Shown here one piece after another: positions 1-8,705 of a stretch of 64,000 bases of DNA. The stretch spans positions 472,414-536,413 of the forward strand of contig NZ_LN811351.1 in assembly GCF_001006805.1 (NCBI RefSeq), in the 5' to 3' direction. The notes under the pieces were generated by a model, which ran no database searches, was not told the DNA's origin, and saw only the letters and a program-made list of their open reading frames with translations. Both the position numbers and the translations under genes were made by a program. The DNA is from Microvirga massiliensis. GTDB lineage: Bacteria; Pseudomonadota; Alphaproteobacteria; Rhizobiales; Beijerinckiaceae. Every line of letters begins with the position of its first letter. The first letter of the stretch is position 1.

Positions 1-372
1 ACGCGCATGACATCTCGAGAAGGCGGGGTCTCCATCCGGTGTTCGGACCATGGGATGCGACTGTGCGTTGTGCCCCGGAAGGTGGAGGGAGCAACTTGCC
101 TCCCGCGGCGACGTTCGTTCCCCCTTTGCGCTTTTTCTCCAGCCCATTATCGACGGTGCACTTGCCTGTTCGGACGTCCTGTTGCCGTGGGGCTGTCCCG
201 AGCAAGCCTAGTCGGGTCGCAAACGCGTCTGAAGCATCCGTCGCGACTTCGCCCGAAGCGGGACAAACATCGGCCGGGCAGCTTTAGTTCTGGTTCCGAC
301 ACGGCTTGAGCCGATTGTTGGGTTCAGCATCGCCGCCGCAGTCAGATCCCGCATGAGGGCGGTCGACTGGGT
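1..372. other. Left edge, no gene supported
   Basis: No reading frame here shows a recognisable domain, signal peptide or convincing ribosome binding site. The open frames present look like arginine- and serine-rich by-products of high G+C. Only the 3' flank of the cytochrome c gene can be placed. Confidence 0.5.
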
Positions 373-900
373 TCATTGCGGGGTGCTGCTCTCGGCTTCC
401 GGTTGCTTCTCGAACTCGGCGTATTGTGCAGGGGTCATCTGGGGCAGACGCTGGATGAATGCCACAGCGGCGATGAGTTCGGCGTCCGCGTGTGTTCTGC
501 CGAATGACGGCATACCCGTCATTCGGATGCCATTCTTGACGATCCAGAAGAGTTCCGGCGCCGTCCATCGACCAACTGTGTCTGCGAGATAGGGCGGCTC
601 GGGATTGAGCCCCTGGCCAATGTCTACCGGGTCTTTCCCGGGTCCGCCGTGGCAGTAGACACACGTCTCATTGTAGAGCTTGAACCCTTGGCGAACCTGG
701 TCCTCGGTCGATGGCCCGGGTGCGGCCGCAGCATCCGCGTGGTGGGCCACAGAGCGACGCATCGTGGTGGAGAGGAGCCAAGCGATGATCGGGTTGTCTT
801 GCTTGCTTGCCGCGACGTTGTAGAGGCCGCTAAAGACGAGCAGAAGCGCAGCCACGGCCAGCACGACCCATCCAAGAACAAAGCCGGTGACGACCTTCAT
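373..900 (-). CDS. Membrane-anchored class I cytochrome c
   Basis: This protein of about 175 residues has one hydrophobic N-terminal segment (roughly residues 4-28) that would anchor it or act as a signal, followed by a periplasmic cytochrome c domain with a single heme site CVYCH. Downstream MTGMPSF supplies a methionine that can be the distal heme ligand, as in class I cytochromes c. The ATG at 900 is preferred over a longer in-frame start because GAGGAG lies just upstream. It probably shuttles electrons on the periplasmic face. No partner oxidase or dehydrogenase is adjacent, so its role is unknown; the methylamine cluster in this window is more than 50 kb away. Confidence 0.85.
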   Translation of the reverse strand: MKVVTGFVLGWVVLAVAALLLVFSGLYNVAASKQDNPIIAWLLSTTMRRSVAHHADAAAAPGPSTEDQVRQGFKLYNETCVYCHGGPGKDPVDIGQGLNPEPPYLADTVGRWTAPELFWIVKNGIRMTGMPSFGRTHADAELIAAVAFIQRLPQMTPAQYAEFEKQPEAESSTPQ

Positions 901-1317
901 GGGGAACTCCTCTGGTCGCAGGCAAGCAACGGCATAGTCCTCGTAACCAGCTCCTGACAATATGGCTTCATGGCTTCGTGGCTACTGTCTTCGCCTGGGC
1001 CGAGCGGGACAAGAGCCTCGATTGGGAAAGCACCGAGCAGATCCTGCCCTCTCGTGACTTGGAGGGGTTCATACGAAAGGGGTAGAAAGGGAGAAGGCCT
1101 TGGTGATCCTCCCATTTGTGGACCAAGTCCAGCCTTGTCTTTTAGCTTTGAGCGATGCAGGCGGCCTTCGCCGCTCTAACGAGGGGAGGGCGCAATATGA
1201 CGGTTGGCCCTGTCTGCGGTGATCGTGCAGGTCAGGACGCCGTTTTTAGCAAAGCCTGACCGAACTCATCGGAGACCAGCTCATCCGGAGTGGTGGTTTC
1301 CTCTTTGAGTCCCGCGT
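901..1317. other. Intergenic, nothing recognised
   Basis: It holds the upstream region of the cytochrome c gene and purine-rich stretches near 1070-1100. No coding signal or clear promoter was found. Confidence 0.4.
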
Positions 1318-1731
1318 CTACAGGCTCCGTTCGTTCGACCGAGAGCTACGTCCCGGATTCAGATCAAGCCATGCTGCTGGAGATCGCTCAGCGTCCCTAC
1401 CCGCGTGTTTTGCTACTGGTCGGGGAACATGTCGTGGATCTGGGGTGCGGGGAGCCTGCCGGACCGCGGTCAGGAATCTGCTCTGGAAGGTGTTTACATG
1501 AAGCTTTGGCGGCGCGACGGGTTCGTGCGACTTTTGCGGCCTGCCGGGGCCGCGTCTGCTGGTCTCCGGCTCCGGCGGAGGCTTGGTCTCGCCCAGAAGC
1601 GCGCTCAGTCCTTCCTCGCCCTTGTGCAGCCGTTCCCGTTCGGCCTTCAGGGCCGCAATCTGCTCGTCGATCGCGGTAAGTCGAGAACGGATGGCAGCCA
1701 GCGCCTGACTCAGCGACTTCGTATCCAGCAT
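1318..1731 (-). CDS. Small hypothetical protein with coiled coil and AT-hook-like motif
   Basis: The first 50 residues form a heptad-like helix (alternating L/I with E, K and R), ending in a short L-L-G segment. A proline-rich linker follows with RRGPGRPQK, which resembles an AT-hook DNA-binding motif. The ATG at 1731 has GAAGGTGGG upstream. The last 60 residues look low in information and arginine-rich, so the true gene may be frameshifted or end earlier. The family was not recognised; a DNA-associated role is only a guess. Confidence 0.4.
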   Translation of the reverse strand: MLDTKSLSQALAAIRSRLTAIDEQIAALKAERERLHKGEEGLSALLGETKPPPEPETSRRGPGRPQKSHEPVAPPKLHVNTFQSRFLTAVRQAPRTPDPRHVPRPVAKHAGRDAERSPAAWLDLNPGRSSRSNERSL

Positions 1732-1945
1732 GGATCGACCCACCTTCGGACGCGGGCGCCGGATCTAACCCCACCGGGCGCAGCATCAACCGACAGGAAC
1801 AGGGAGGTTATGCGTCGCGGCTTGGCTCAACAAATCCCGGTGTCACACCGCTGTGTGGGGTCGATCACAGAACCGGCCGGCGAGCCGAGTATTCTCCCGG
1901 GTGTTCAGTGCCTGGCCACGATACCACGAGCAGCGGGAGGCTCTC

Positions 1946-2209
1946 ATGCGGTTCAAGAAACTGTTCACCGAGCATCCCGCGTCCGTGGGGGAATCCTATG
2001 TCGAACATATGGGCGTCGCCCTGAGCTTTGCCGGCCCTCTGCTTGGGGCCGGGCTGGCGGCGCTGGTTCACGCCGTCCTGCCCTTCCTGTGTGTGACATC
2101 CGCAAGCCGCACCGTGAAACGGCTTCACGCCCGCATGATCAACCGCGGACCGCAGTCTTCAGGCCGATCTGCCCAAGATGACCTGCTGGCCTGGGATCCT
2201 GGCATCTGA
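1946..2209 (+). CDS. DUF6356-like small membrane protein
   Basis: An 87-residue protein begins MRFKKLFTEHP, continues with SVGESYVEHM, and has one long hydrophobic stretch (about residues 25-50) before a basic tail. This matches the small alphaproteobacterial family I know as DUF6356 (sometimes mislabelled capsule biosynthesis protein), recalled from the N-terminal pattern. GGGAGG sits six bases before the ATG. It is probably an inner-membrane protein of unknown function. It stands alone, and a long overlapping frame on the same strand is not real. Confidence 0.7.
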   Translation: MRFKKLFTEHPASVGESYVEHMGVALSFAGPLLGAGLAALVHAVLPFLCVTSASRTVKRLHARMINRGPQSSGRSAQDDLLAWDPGI

Positions 2210-2340
2210 TCCGGTCCGCACATGCCAAGGCCATCAGACCGGACCCGGGAGTGTGCACCCAAATGTAACCGGAGACCTCCCGAAACCATCCATGATTATA
2301 TTCAGTGGCTGTTTCGAGGGCGCCAGCTCGGATACGCGGG

Positions 2341-3009
2341 TCAGCGTCCGGCGGTTGCGACCGGCGAGGAAACGGCGCCGCCGAGCGAAGCCCAGGTGGT
2401 GCCTTCGTCGCCCTCGCGCTTGATGAAGGTGTAGCCGGTCCGATACCAGGGCAGGACGGCGTCGCGCTTGTTGTCGAGGATGAAGTCGCCGCGGTCCGTG
2501 CGGACCATCATCACGGCATGGCCGAGGCCTTCCTCGTCGATGACGACGGTCATGCGCATCGCCCGGCGCGGCAAGCCTGCCTCGACGAGCCGTCTGCGCT
2601 TGACGAGCTGGTAGTCCTCGCAGTCGCCGTAGCCGTCCTCGGCGAAGTCCCAGCGGTCCTCCACGCCCCAGTGCGCCTTGTCGGTCTTCGGCTTGATGGC
2701 GTGGTTCACTTCGCGGTTGATCCGGACGATCGTGTCTCGAGTGGCGTCCGTGAGTTCGATCGTGGCAGGCTCCGAGATGTCGACTGTGCATTCCTCCGGC
2801 ATCCGCTGGCAGAAGCGGACCCACGCCAGGGTCGGCTTGGTGGCGTAGCTCTTGGTCGCGACCTCCGGTGATAGAGAGGCGAGAGCGCGTTTAGGTTTTG
2901 CCTGCACGTCGGCGGCGATCGCCCCGAAGGCGATCGCGCAGGCTGCAAGACCGAGTTTTGCCGCGAAGGAAACGTGCGTGCTTGCACGTCCGAAGGGAGT
3001 CTGCCGCAT
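2341..3009 (-). CDS. BTLCP family transglutaminase-like cysteine protease
   Basis: About 222 residues: an N-terminal hydrophobic signal ending near AADVQA, then a domain of the bacterial transglutaminase-like cysteine proteinase family (DUF920, peptidase C93). The catalytic triad is visible as Cys in YGDCEDY, His in LGHAVMM and Asp/Asn in ILDN. Such proteins are exported and cleave or cross-link periplasmic or outer-membrane proteins (LapG is a distant relative), but no LapD/LapA partner is nearby. The ATG at 3009 is chosen because it opens directly onto the signal peptide; an in-frame GTG at 3072 would add 21 charged residues. Substrate unknown. Confidence 0.88.
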   Translation of the reverse strand: MRQTPFGRASTHVSFAAKLGLAACAIAFGAIAADVQAKPKRALASLSPEVATKSYATKPTLAWVRFCQRMPEECTVDISEPATIELTDATRDTIVRINREVNHAIKPKTDKAHWGVEDRWDFAEDGYGDCEDYQLVKRRRLVEAGLPRRAMRMTVVIDEEGLGHAVMMVRTDRGDFILDNKRDAVLPWYRTGYTFIKREGDEGTTWASLGGAVSSPVATAGR

Positions 3010-3468
3010 TGCCCCCGACACCGTGTCGTTAATCTCTTGTTCATCTTGATTGACACGGTTCCGCAACGTCACTCAAGACGCATGTTCAGGGTTTGGTCCA
3101 CTGTCATACCTTGGCAGCGTTCACGATCGCGCCAGCGATGCGCCACCGCACCTTGGGCTGGCGCGCCTTGCTACAACGGCCGTGGTGCAGGGAGGCCAGA
3201 GATCTTCCTGACCGCAGGTGGGGGGAGGGGCCGTGCAGCGCACCCGTCACTACGCGGTAAGCGTGGCGCGGACCCGGTTAGGTGATGAAATCAGCCGGTG
3301 ATGAAATCCCCCCACGTCCACAACGCCGGGCTACGGCCAAGGTTCCACAGTCCAGGACTTGAGTGCGAGGAGCACTGCTACGGCGCGTTTAGGATAAGGC
3401 CTGAGGGGCCGCTGGGCTCGATCTCATTCCGCATGCAAGCCCCAACCTCTTGTTCCGGAGCTGCCGTT
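3010..3468. other. Intergenic with short direct repeat
   Basis: No gene is supported. The 12-base word GGTGATGAAATC occurs twice, at 3281-3292 and 3297-3308, separated by four bases. The right part borders the transposase remnant and may be old insertion-sequence debris. Confidence 0.4.
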
Positions 3469-3874
3469 GCCGAGGTCATACTCCTGGAAGGTGCCGCTCA
3501 CCCGCTCAGGGCCGTGGGCTGACGGCAGGCGCCCCAGCCCTTCGGCTTTGGGGATGCGTTTAGCGGCATCGCGGTAGAGATGTGGCAGGATGTGGCTCAC
3601 CACGGAGGTCAGACCATCGAAAGTCGGTGGCGCGGCGCAGGGCAGGGACGATTGCCCGCTCTTCCTCGCTGGTTTTCCAGGGTGGCTTGTGCGGACGACT
3701 GGAGCGATCCCAGCCACCCTCGGCTCCGCGTTTGCACCACTTGCCAATGGTTTCGGTGCTGACCCCACACCGTCTGGCCAGCATGCCATGGAGCCTGTGT
3801 AAGCGGGTGATCTCGATCCTGACGGCTGGGGTGGTGCGGGCCTGAGGATGGATGACGAGCATCGGGACCTCCAT
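3469..3874 (-). pseudogene. IS481-type transposase remnant, frameshifted and truncated
   Basis: The N-terminal helix-turn-helix of an IS481-family transposase is readable: QARTTPAVR, then GVSTETIGKW, then RSSRPHKPPW and EEERAIVPALRRATDF. Near 3615-3625 the reading frame changes, and the protein resumes in the other frame as VVSHILPHLYRD and KAEGLGRLP, ending at FQEYDLG, just where the DDE catalytic core should start. The catalytic domain and terminal inverted repeats are absent. This is a dead fragment, marking an old insertion upstream of the amino-acid ABC operon. The family assignment rests on the motif order, which I recognise. Confidence 0.85.
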
Positions 3875-4174
3875 CGCGACCGGGGCGGTCGCGTCATTCA
3901 GTCAAGGCGCCAAGCGTATGCTTCAATCGCCCACTGCACCCCGGTCCCAATAAAGTTCCGCCACCAGACGGCAGCCTCGCCAAACATAATCTCACAGCGG
4001 GATACAAAAAGCGGCAGCCTTATCCTTTTACAGTTCTCAAACGCGAGCGAGCGGAGCAAGATGAGGCCAGCGGAGGGAAGCAACGCTGTCAGCCGCGCAA
4101 GCAGGGCTAGCGTCGCTTCATCGAACGACGGGTCGGATCCGCTGCCATGCCGGCTCGAGGACAGGAGGACGCCC
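3875..4174. other. Upstream region of the amino-acid ABC operon
   Basis: Exactly 300 bases with no gene. It should contain the promoter of the operon starting at 4175, but no convincing -35/-10 pair was identified. Confidence 0.35.
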
Positions 4175-5059
4175 ATGATTAAATTCCTGAGTCAGCGTCG
4201 CGAGATGATGAAACTCTCGATGCTCGGCATGGCGGGTGCCGCTGCGGCGGTAGGCAGCGCGAGCCTTGGAGCCCGGCAGGCGGCGGCTCAGGCAGCCGCG
4301 AACAGCCAGCTCAGAACCGTGCTCGACCGTGGCAAGCTGCTGGTCGGGACGGGCTCGACAAATGCGCCCTGGCATTTCGAGAACGAGAAGGGCGAGCTCG
4401 TGGGTATGGATATCGCCATGGCCCGCATTCTCGCCAAGGGCCTGTTTGATGACGAGAGCAAGGTCGAGTTCGTCCGCCAGGATCCGGCTCAACGCATTCC
4501 CAACATCAATACCGGCAAGGTGGACATCGTCATTCAGTTCATGACGGTGAACCCGCAGCGTGCACAGCTCGTGCATTTCACCCGGCCATACTATGTCGAG
4601 GGCGTCGCGCTCCTGGTCAGGCACGACGCTGAGATGAAGACATATGATGCTCTCATGAAGGCAGGCTCCAAGGCGCGCATCTCGATCTTGCAGAACGCCG
4701 ATGCGGATACCACGGTGAAGGCCGCCCTGCCTCAGGCAACTATCCTGCAACTCGACACGCAGGCGAACGTGATCCAGGCAATCGACTCGCGGCGCGCGGA
4801 CGCCGCAGCAGTCGACCTCTCGACCGTCCAATGGATTACCAAGCGCCAGCCGGACCGTTACGCGGACGCGGGTAAGAAATGGTACTCCATGCTTTATTCC
4901 GCCGCGTTGCGCCAGGGAGATCCGGATTGGCTGCGGTTCGTGAATACCACCTTTGAGGTGGCGATGTACGGGCACCAGAACGCGATCTACGACAAGGCCC
5001 TGCAGGACTTCTTCGGCCTCGAGCCACCCGTTCGGGAGCCGGGGCTGCCAAGGATCTGA
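4175..5059 (+). CDS. Polar amino-acid-type ABC transporter substrate-binding protein
   Basis: A family 3 extracellular solute-binding protein of 294 residues. The N-terminus has a twin-arginine-like signal (SQRREMMK followed by an alanine/glycine-rich hydrophobic stretch to AAAQA). The mature part starts with the typical RGKLLVGT and has FENEKGELVGMDIAMA and NTGKVDIVI, standard in this family. AGGAGG lies seven bases before the ATG at 4175, so a much longer in-frame extension is rejected. It is the first gene of an importer with two permeases and an ATPase. The ligand is probably a polar amino acid or derivative; the SelA-like enzyme at the operon end should act on it. Confidence 0.92.
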   Translation: MIKFLSQRREMMKLSMLGMAGAAAAVGSASLGARQAAAQAAANSQLRTVLDRGKLLVGTGSTNAPWHFENEKGELVGMDIAMARILAKGLFDDESKVEFVRQDPAQRIPNINTGKVDIVIQFMTVNPQRAQLVHFTRPYYVEGVALLVRHDAEMKTYDALMKAGSKARISILQNADADTTVKAALPQATILQLDTQANVIQAIDSRRADAAAVDLSTVQWITKRQPDRYADAGKKWYSMLYSAALRQGDPDWLRFVNTTFEVAMYGHQNAIYDKALQDFFGLEPPVREPGLPRI

Positions 5060-5074
5060 TCCGCCCTTCAGCGA

Positions 5075-5100
5075 CGGGGCTTCCGGAATCCGGAGCCCCG
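5075..5100 (+). promoter_or_regulatory. Stem-loop between binding-protein and permease genes
   Basis: CGGGGCT and CCGG pair with CCGG and AGCCCCG, giving 11 base pairs with one bulged T and a three-base loop. It starts 15 bases after the stop codon of the binding-protein gene and ends just before the permease. There is no T-tract, so it is more likely a 3'-end stabiliser or partial attenuator than a full terminator. Confidence 0.6.
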
Positions 5101-5107
5101 CGCCAAG

Positions 5108-5782
5108 ATGGGCGCGATGAACTACGACCTTAATTTCAATCTCGTCTGGCGGCACTTCGACAAGCTCGTCGACGGACTGATCCTGAGCCTGCAGCTCGCG
5201 GCGATGTCGATCGGCATCGGCATGGCAATCGGGCTCGTTCTGGCGCTCGCCTATGTCGATGGCAACCGCTGGGTCCGGGCCGCTATCACGGGCTACGTCG
5301 AATTCATTCGCAACGTCCCGCTCCTTCTCCTTGTTTATCTCGTCTTCTATGGGCTCCCAACCGTCGTCGATATCCGCTACGACGCCGCTACGTCTTTCGT
5401 GGCGACACTGTCGATCTATGGCGGTGCCTATCTCGTGGAGGTCTTACGCGCTGGCCTTCAGGCTGTTCCCCAGGGCCTGATCGAAGCCGGCAAGGCGATT
5501 GGCCTCACGCCACTCCAGCGGCTTCTCTCCGTGCGGCTGCCGACGGCGCTTCGCATTGCGCTACCATCCCTCAGCAACACCTACGTGTCGCTGTTCAAGG
5601 ACACTTCGATTGCCTCCGTGCTGGCAGTGCCGGAACTCACTTATCGCGCACAGTGGATCAACGTGAATACATTCCGCATTGTCGAGGTCTACGCGATTGC
5701 GACCCCGGCCTATCTCGTCACGGGATATGCCATTCTCTTTCTCCTGCGCCTGCTCGAGCGGCGCTACGCGGTCACCCGGTGA
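5108..5782 (+). CDS. Amino-acid ABC transporter permease (HisM/GlnP type)
   Basis: A 224-residue inner-membrane permease with about five hydrophobic helices and the conserved EAA region (LIEAGKAIGLTPLQRL). The N-terminal part contains FIRNVPLLLLVYLVFYG, the usual stretch of amino-acid-type permeases. It pairs with the next permease to form the channel. Start choice is uncertain: ATG at 5108 or the in-frame ATG at 5117, neither with a strong ribosome binding site. The stem-loop just upstream may lower its expression relative to the binding protein. Confidence 0.92.
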   Translation: MGAMNYDLNFNLVWRHFDKLVDGLILSLQLAAMSIGIGMAIGLVLALAYVDGNRWVRAAITGYVEFIRNVPLLLLVYLVFYGLPTVVDIRYDAATSFVATLSIYGGAYLVEVLRAGLQAVPQGLIEAGKAIGLTPLQRLLSVRLPTALRIALPSLSNTYVSLFKDTSIASVLAVPELTYRAQWINVNTFRIVEVYAIATPAYLVTGYAILFLLRLLERRYAVTR

Positions 5783-5787
5783 CGTGC

Positions 5788-6435
5788 ATGGAAGCGGCAC
5801 TCCAGTCCCTGCCGTTCCTGCTCGACGGACTCCTCGTGACGCTGCGGGTCTCCGCACTGGTTGTCGGCATGTCGTTGGCAATCGGCATCCTGCTCGGCAC
5901 GGGTCTCACCTTTGGCCCGTGGATCCTGCGCTGGCCGATCCGATTCTACAGTGACGCGATCCGCGGCATCCCGCTCCTCGTGCTGATCTTCTTTGTGTAT
6001 TACGGGCTGCCTGCGATCCAGGTGAACCTCGACAACGTTGCCGCGGCGGTAGTGGCGCTGACCGTATTCAAGACCGCACAGGTCATCGAGATCACCCGGG
6101 GCGCGTTTCAGTCGATCCCGAAAGGTCAGATGGAGGCCGGCAAGGCCATCGGCCTGGTGTTCTGGCAGCGCATGGCCTATGTACTGGTTCCCCAGGCGAC
6201 GCGCCGGTTCATCCCACCCTTCATCAACAGCGTCGTCGACGCCGTGAAGGGCAGCGCCCTGGTCTCGCTGCTCGGCGTCATCGATCTGATGCAGGCGATC
6301 CAACAGGTGATCGGCCGGACTTATGAACCGCTGCCACTCTACATCACCGGCGCGCTGATCTACTTCGCGATCAACTATACTCTGTCGCTCCTGGCCCGCC
6401 GCCTGGAAGCGCGCTTTGCTTACATCCGGGAGTGA
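5788..6435 (+). CDS. Amino-acid ABC transporter permease, second subunit
   Basis: A 215-residue permease with the same architecture as its upstream neighbour. It contains IRGIPLLVLIFFVYYGLP and the EAA loop QMEAGKAIGLVFWQRM. The ATG at 5788 follows the previous stop by five bases, so translation is probably coupled. Together the two permeases make the heterodimeric transmembrane part of the importer. Confidence 0.92.
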   Translation: MEAALQSLPFLLDGLLVTLRVSALVVGMSLAIGILLGTGLTFGPWILRWPIRFYSDAIRGIPLLVLIFFVYYGLPAIQVNLDNVAAAVVALTVFKTAQVIEITRGAFQSIPKGQMEAGKAIGLVFWQRMAYVLVPQATRRFIPPFINSVVDAVKGSALVSLLGVIDLMQAIQQVIGRTYEPLPLYITGALIYFAINYTLSLLARRLEARFAYIRE

Positions 6436-6439
6436 ACTC

Positions 6440-7279
6440 GTGATCGAACCCGACCGCGCACCGATCGTGAGCATTCGCGGTGTGACCAAGTCTTTCGGCC
6501 CCAATCAGGTGCTCAAAGGTGTCGATCTCAACGTGCGGCGGGGCGAGGTCGTGGCGATCATCGGCCCCTCCGGGAGTGGCAAGACCACGCTTCTGCGCTG
6601 CATCAACTTCCTGGAGGAATATGACGGCGGCTCGATTACCGTCGATGGTGTCGAGGCCGGCTATCGCGATGGGCCGGAGGCGCGCAATCGACGGCGGCGC
6701 TCGGAGCGGGAGCTGTCGCGGCTGCGAGCCGATACCGCGATGGTCTTCCAGATGTTCAACCTCTTCCCGCATCTGACCGCAGCCGAGAACGTGATGCTCG
6801 GGCTGCGCAAGGTGCGCGGCCAGCCCAAAGCCCAGGCCCGCGAGATCGCTCATCGCTGGCTTGCCCGGGTCGGGCTCGCCGACAAGGTCGATTTCCTGCC
6901 ATCGCAGCTTTCGGGCGGCCAGCAGCAACGTGTCGGCATCGCCCGCGCGGTCGCCATGGATCCGAAGGTTCTGCTTCTCGATGAGGTCACCTCGGCACTC
7001 GATCCGGAACTCGTCGGAGAGGTTCTCGACGTCGTGATCGAACTCGCCGAGGAGGGCCGCACCATGATCCTCGTCACCCACGAGATGGCCTTCGCGCGCG
7101 AGGTCGCGAGCCGGGTCGTCTTCATCGACGCGGGTCAAATCCAGGCCGAGGGCGCGCCCGCCGACATCTTCGACCGCCAGCCGAACGAGAGGCTGAAGGC
7201 ATTTCTCGCCCGCTTCGTCGCCTTTCACCGGAGCGCGCGAGCGCGGCACGAGGCACAGACAAGACAGGAGACGACCTGA
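6440..7279 (+). CDS. Amino-acid ABC transporter ATP-binding protein (GlnQ/HisP type)
   Basis: A 279-residue ATPase with Walker [11 protein letters not shown]-loop [12 protein letters not shown], signature LSGGQQQR, Walker [13 protein letters not shown] and switch His in [17 protein letters not shown] is characteristic of polar amino-acid importers. The GTG at 6440 is preferred, with GGGAG just upstream; a TTG at 6416 would overlap the permease. A 20-residue arginine-rich insert (about residues 70-90) lies between the first strands and the Q-loop. The stop codon overlaps the next start. Confidence 0.93.
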   Translation: MIEPDRAPIVSIRGVTKSFGPNQVLKGVDLNVRRGEVVAIIGPSGSGKTTLLRCINFLEEYDGGSITVDGVEAGYRDGPEARNRRRRSERELSRLRADTAMVFQMFNLFPHLTAAENVMLGLRKVRGQPKAQAREIAHRWLARVGLADKVDFLPSQLSGGQQQRVGIARAVAMDPKVLLLDEVTSALDPELVGEVLDVVIELAEEGRTMILVTHEMAFAREVASRVVFIDAGQIQAEGAPADIFDRQPNERLKAFLARFVAFHRSARARHEAQTRQETT

Positions 7280-8475
7280 TGGCCCCGAACCGTCCCGATA
7301 TCAGACCGTCGTTGGGCCTGCGACCGATCATCAATGTCTCAGGGACGATGACGGCACTTGGCGCCTCAATTGCCGTACCCGAGGCGATCGAGGCCGTCTC
7401 GCGCGTCCTGCCGGAATTCGTCGAGATCAACGATCTCCAGCGTAAGGCCTCGGCGGTGATAGCCCGCCTCACTGGCGCCGAGGCAGGCTATGTCACGGCA
7501 AGCGCCTCTGCAGGCATCACCCTGGCCATTGCCGGCGCTATGACCGGGGCGGATCTCGCCAAGATTGAACAACTGCCGGATGCCTCGGGAATGAAGGACG
7601 AGGTGGTGATCCTCACCGGACATCTCGTCGGGTATGGCGCGCCGATCAAGCAGGCAATCCGGCTTTCCGGCTCCAGGGTCATTTCCGTCGGACAGGTTAC
7701 CATGGTCAGGAGCTACCAGCTCGAGGGTTCCATCACGGAGCGCACCGTTGCGGCCCTCTATGTCGTGTCGCATCATGCCGTGCAGTACGGGCAGATTCCA
7801 CTCGCGGAATTCTGTCGCATCTGCAATGCCCGCGGCGTGCCGGTCATCGTCGATGCCGCTTCCGAGTATGATCTGAAGGGTTTTCTGGCGGCAGGCGCGG
7901 CCGCCGCAATCTACAGCGCCCACAAGTTTCTCGGCGGACCGACCGCCGGCATCGTCGCCGGGCGCAAGGACCTTGTGCGCGCCGCCTTTCTGCAGAACCA
8001 CGGGATCGGGCGTGGCATGAAGGTCGGGAAGGAGGGCATCGCCGGCACCATGGCGGCCCTGCAGGCTTGGGAGACCCGTGACCACACCACTATTCGCGAG
8101 CGCGAGCGCGAGCACCTTACCTTATGGCTCGACCGGCTCCGAAACGCACCGGGCCTGCACGCTCGTATTGTGGGCGATCCGACGGGAAACCCTCTTGATC
8201 GGCTCGAAGTAGCAGTGAGCCCAAGTGAAGCCGGCACAACGGCTTGGATGCTGGCTGCTGAACTCGCCAGAGGTGATCCGCCCATCATCGTGCGCGACCA
8301 TGAAGTAGCAAACGGACATTTTTTCCTGGATCCCTGCAACCTTCATCCTGGAGAAGCAGAGATTGTTGTCGACAGGATCGTCAGCACCTTACGCGCACTG
8401 CAAGGGCAACCAATCCAGGACGTCAGCACGCTCGAAAGGCGCCGTTTCGCTGCGTTGAGCCAATGGCCGGATTAA
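7279..8475 (+). CDS. SelA-like / DgaE-like PLP-dependent enzyme
   Basis: A 398-residue fold-type I PLP enzyme of the SelA-like group, which includes D-glucosaminate-6-phosphate ammonia lyase (DgaE) and uncharacterised lyases. The Schiff-base lysine is Lys216 in YSAHKFLGG, and Asp192 in VIVDAAS should hold the pyridine nitrogen. The N-terminal [14 protein letters not shown] is typical of the group. True selenocysteine synthase is unlikely: the protein is shorter than SelA, no selB is present, and the start overlaps the stop of an amino-acid importer ATPase (TGATG). It probably deaminates or eliminates from the imported compound. Substrate unknown. Confidence 0.82.
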   Translation: MAPNRPDIRPSLGLRPIINVSGTMTALGASIAVPEAIEAVSRVLPEFVEINDLQRKASAVIARLTGAEAGYVTASASAGITLAIAGAMTGADLAKIEQLPDASGMKDEVVILTGHLVGYGAPIKQAIRLSGSRVISVGQVTMVRSYQLEGSITERTVAALYVVSHHAVQYGQIPLAEFCRICNARGVPVIVDAASEYDLKGFLAAGAAAAIYSAHKFLGGPTAGIVAGRKDLVRAAFLQNHGIGRGMKVGKEGIAGTMAALQAWETRDHTTIREREREHLTLWLDRLRNAPGLHARIVGDPTGNPLDRLEVAVSPSEAGTTAWMLAAELARGDPPIIVRDHEVANGHFFLDPCNLHPGEAEIVVDRIVSTLRALQGQPIQDVSTLERRRFAALSQWPD

Positions 8476-8705
8476 AGAGACACGGCCGGATGGCCCGTAT
8501 TATGGAGTGACGCTGATCCAGTCTGTCCGTGCCGGTGTCGAAGACCAAATATTGATCCGGCCCCACTGTCTTGGCTATAGCCCCGCGCCAGCTCAGGGCA
8601 TGGGAGGAGGCCATCTGCAGGACGGCCAGAAGAACTCTGCTTAGATCCAGCGACGGAACAGATCGGCGAAGAAATAGAGGCCTATGGTCCAGGGTCTACA
8701 CGGCC

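Noticed and set aside
1405..2181. 258-codon plus-strand frame
   Set aside because: Overlaps the DUF6356-like gene and the coiled-coil frame, with no motif and low-complexity composition.
4118..5155. 345-codon minus-strand frame
   Set aside because: Antisense to the amino-acid binding protein; no fold or signal recognised.
7279..8475. Selenocysteine synthase SelA
   Set aside because: Too short, no selB or tRNA-Sec nearby, and placed in an amino-acid import operon.
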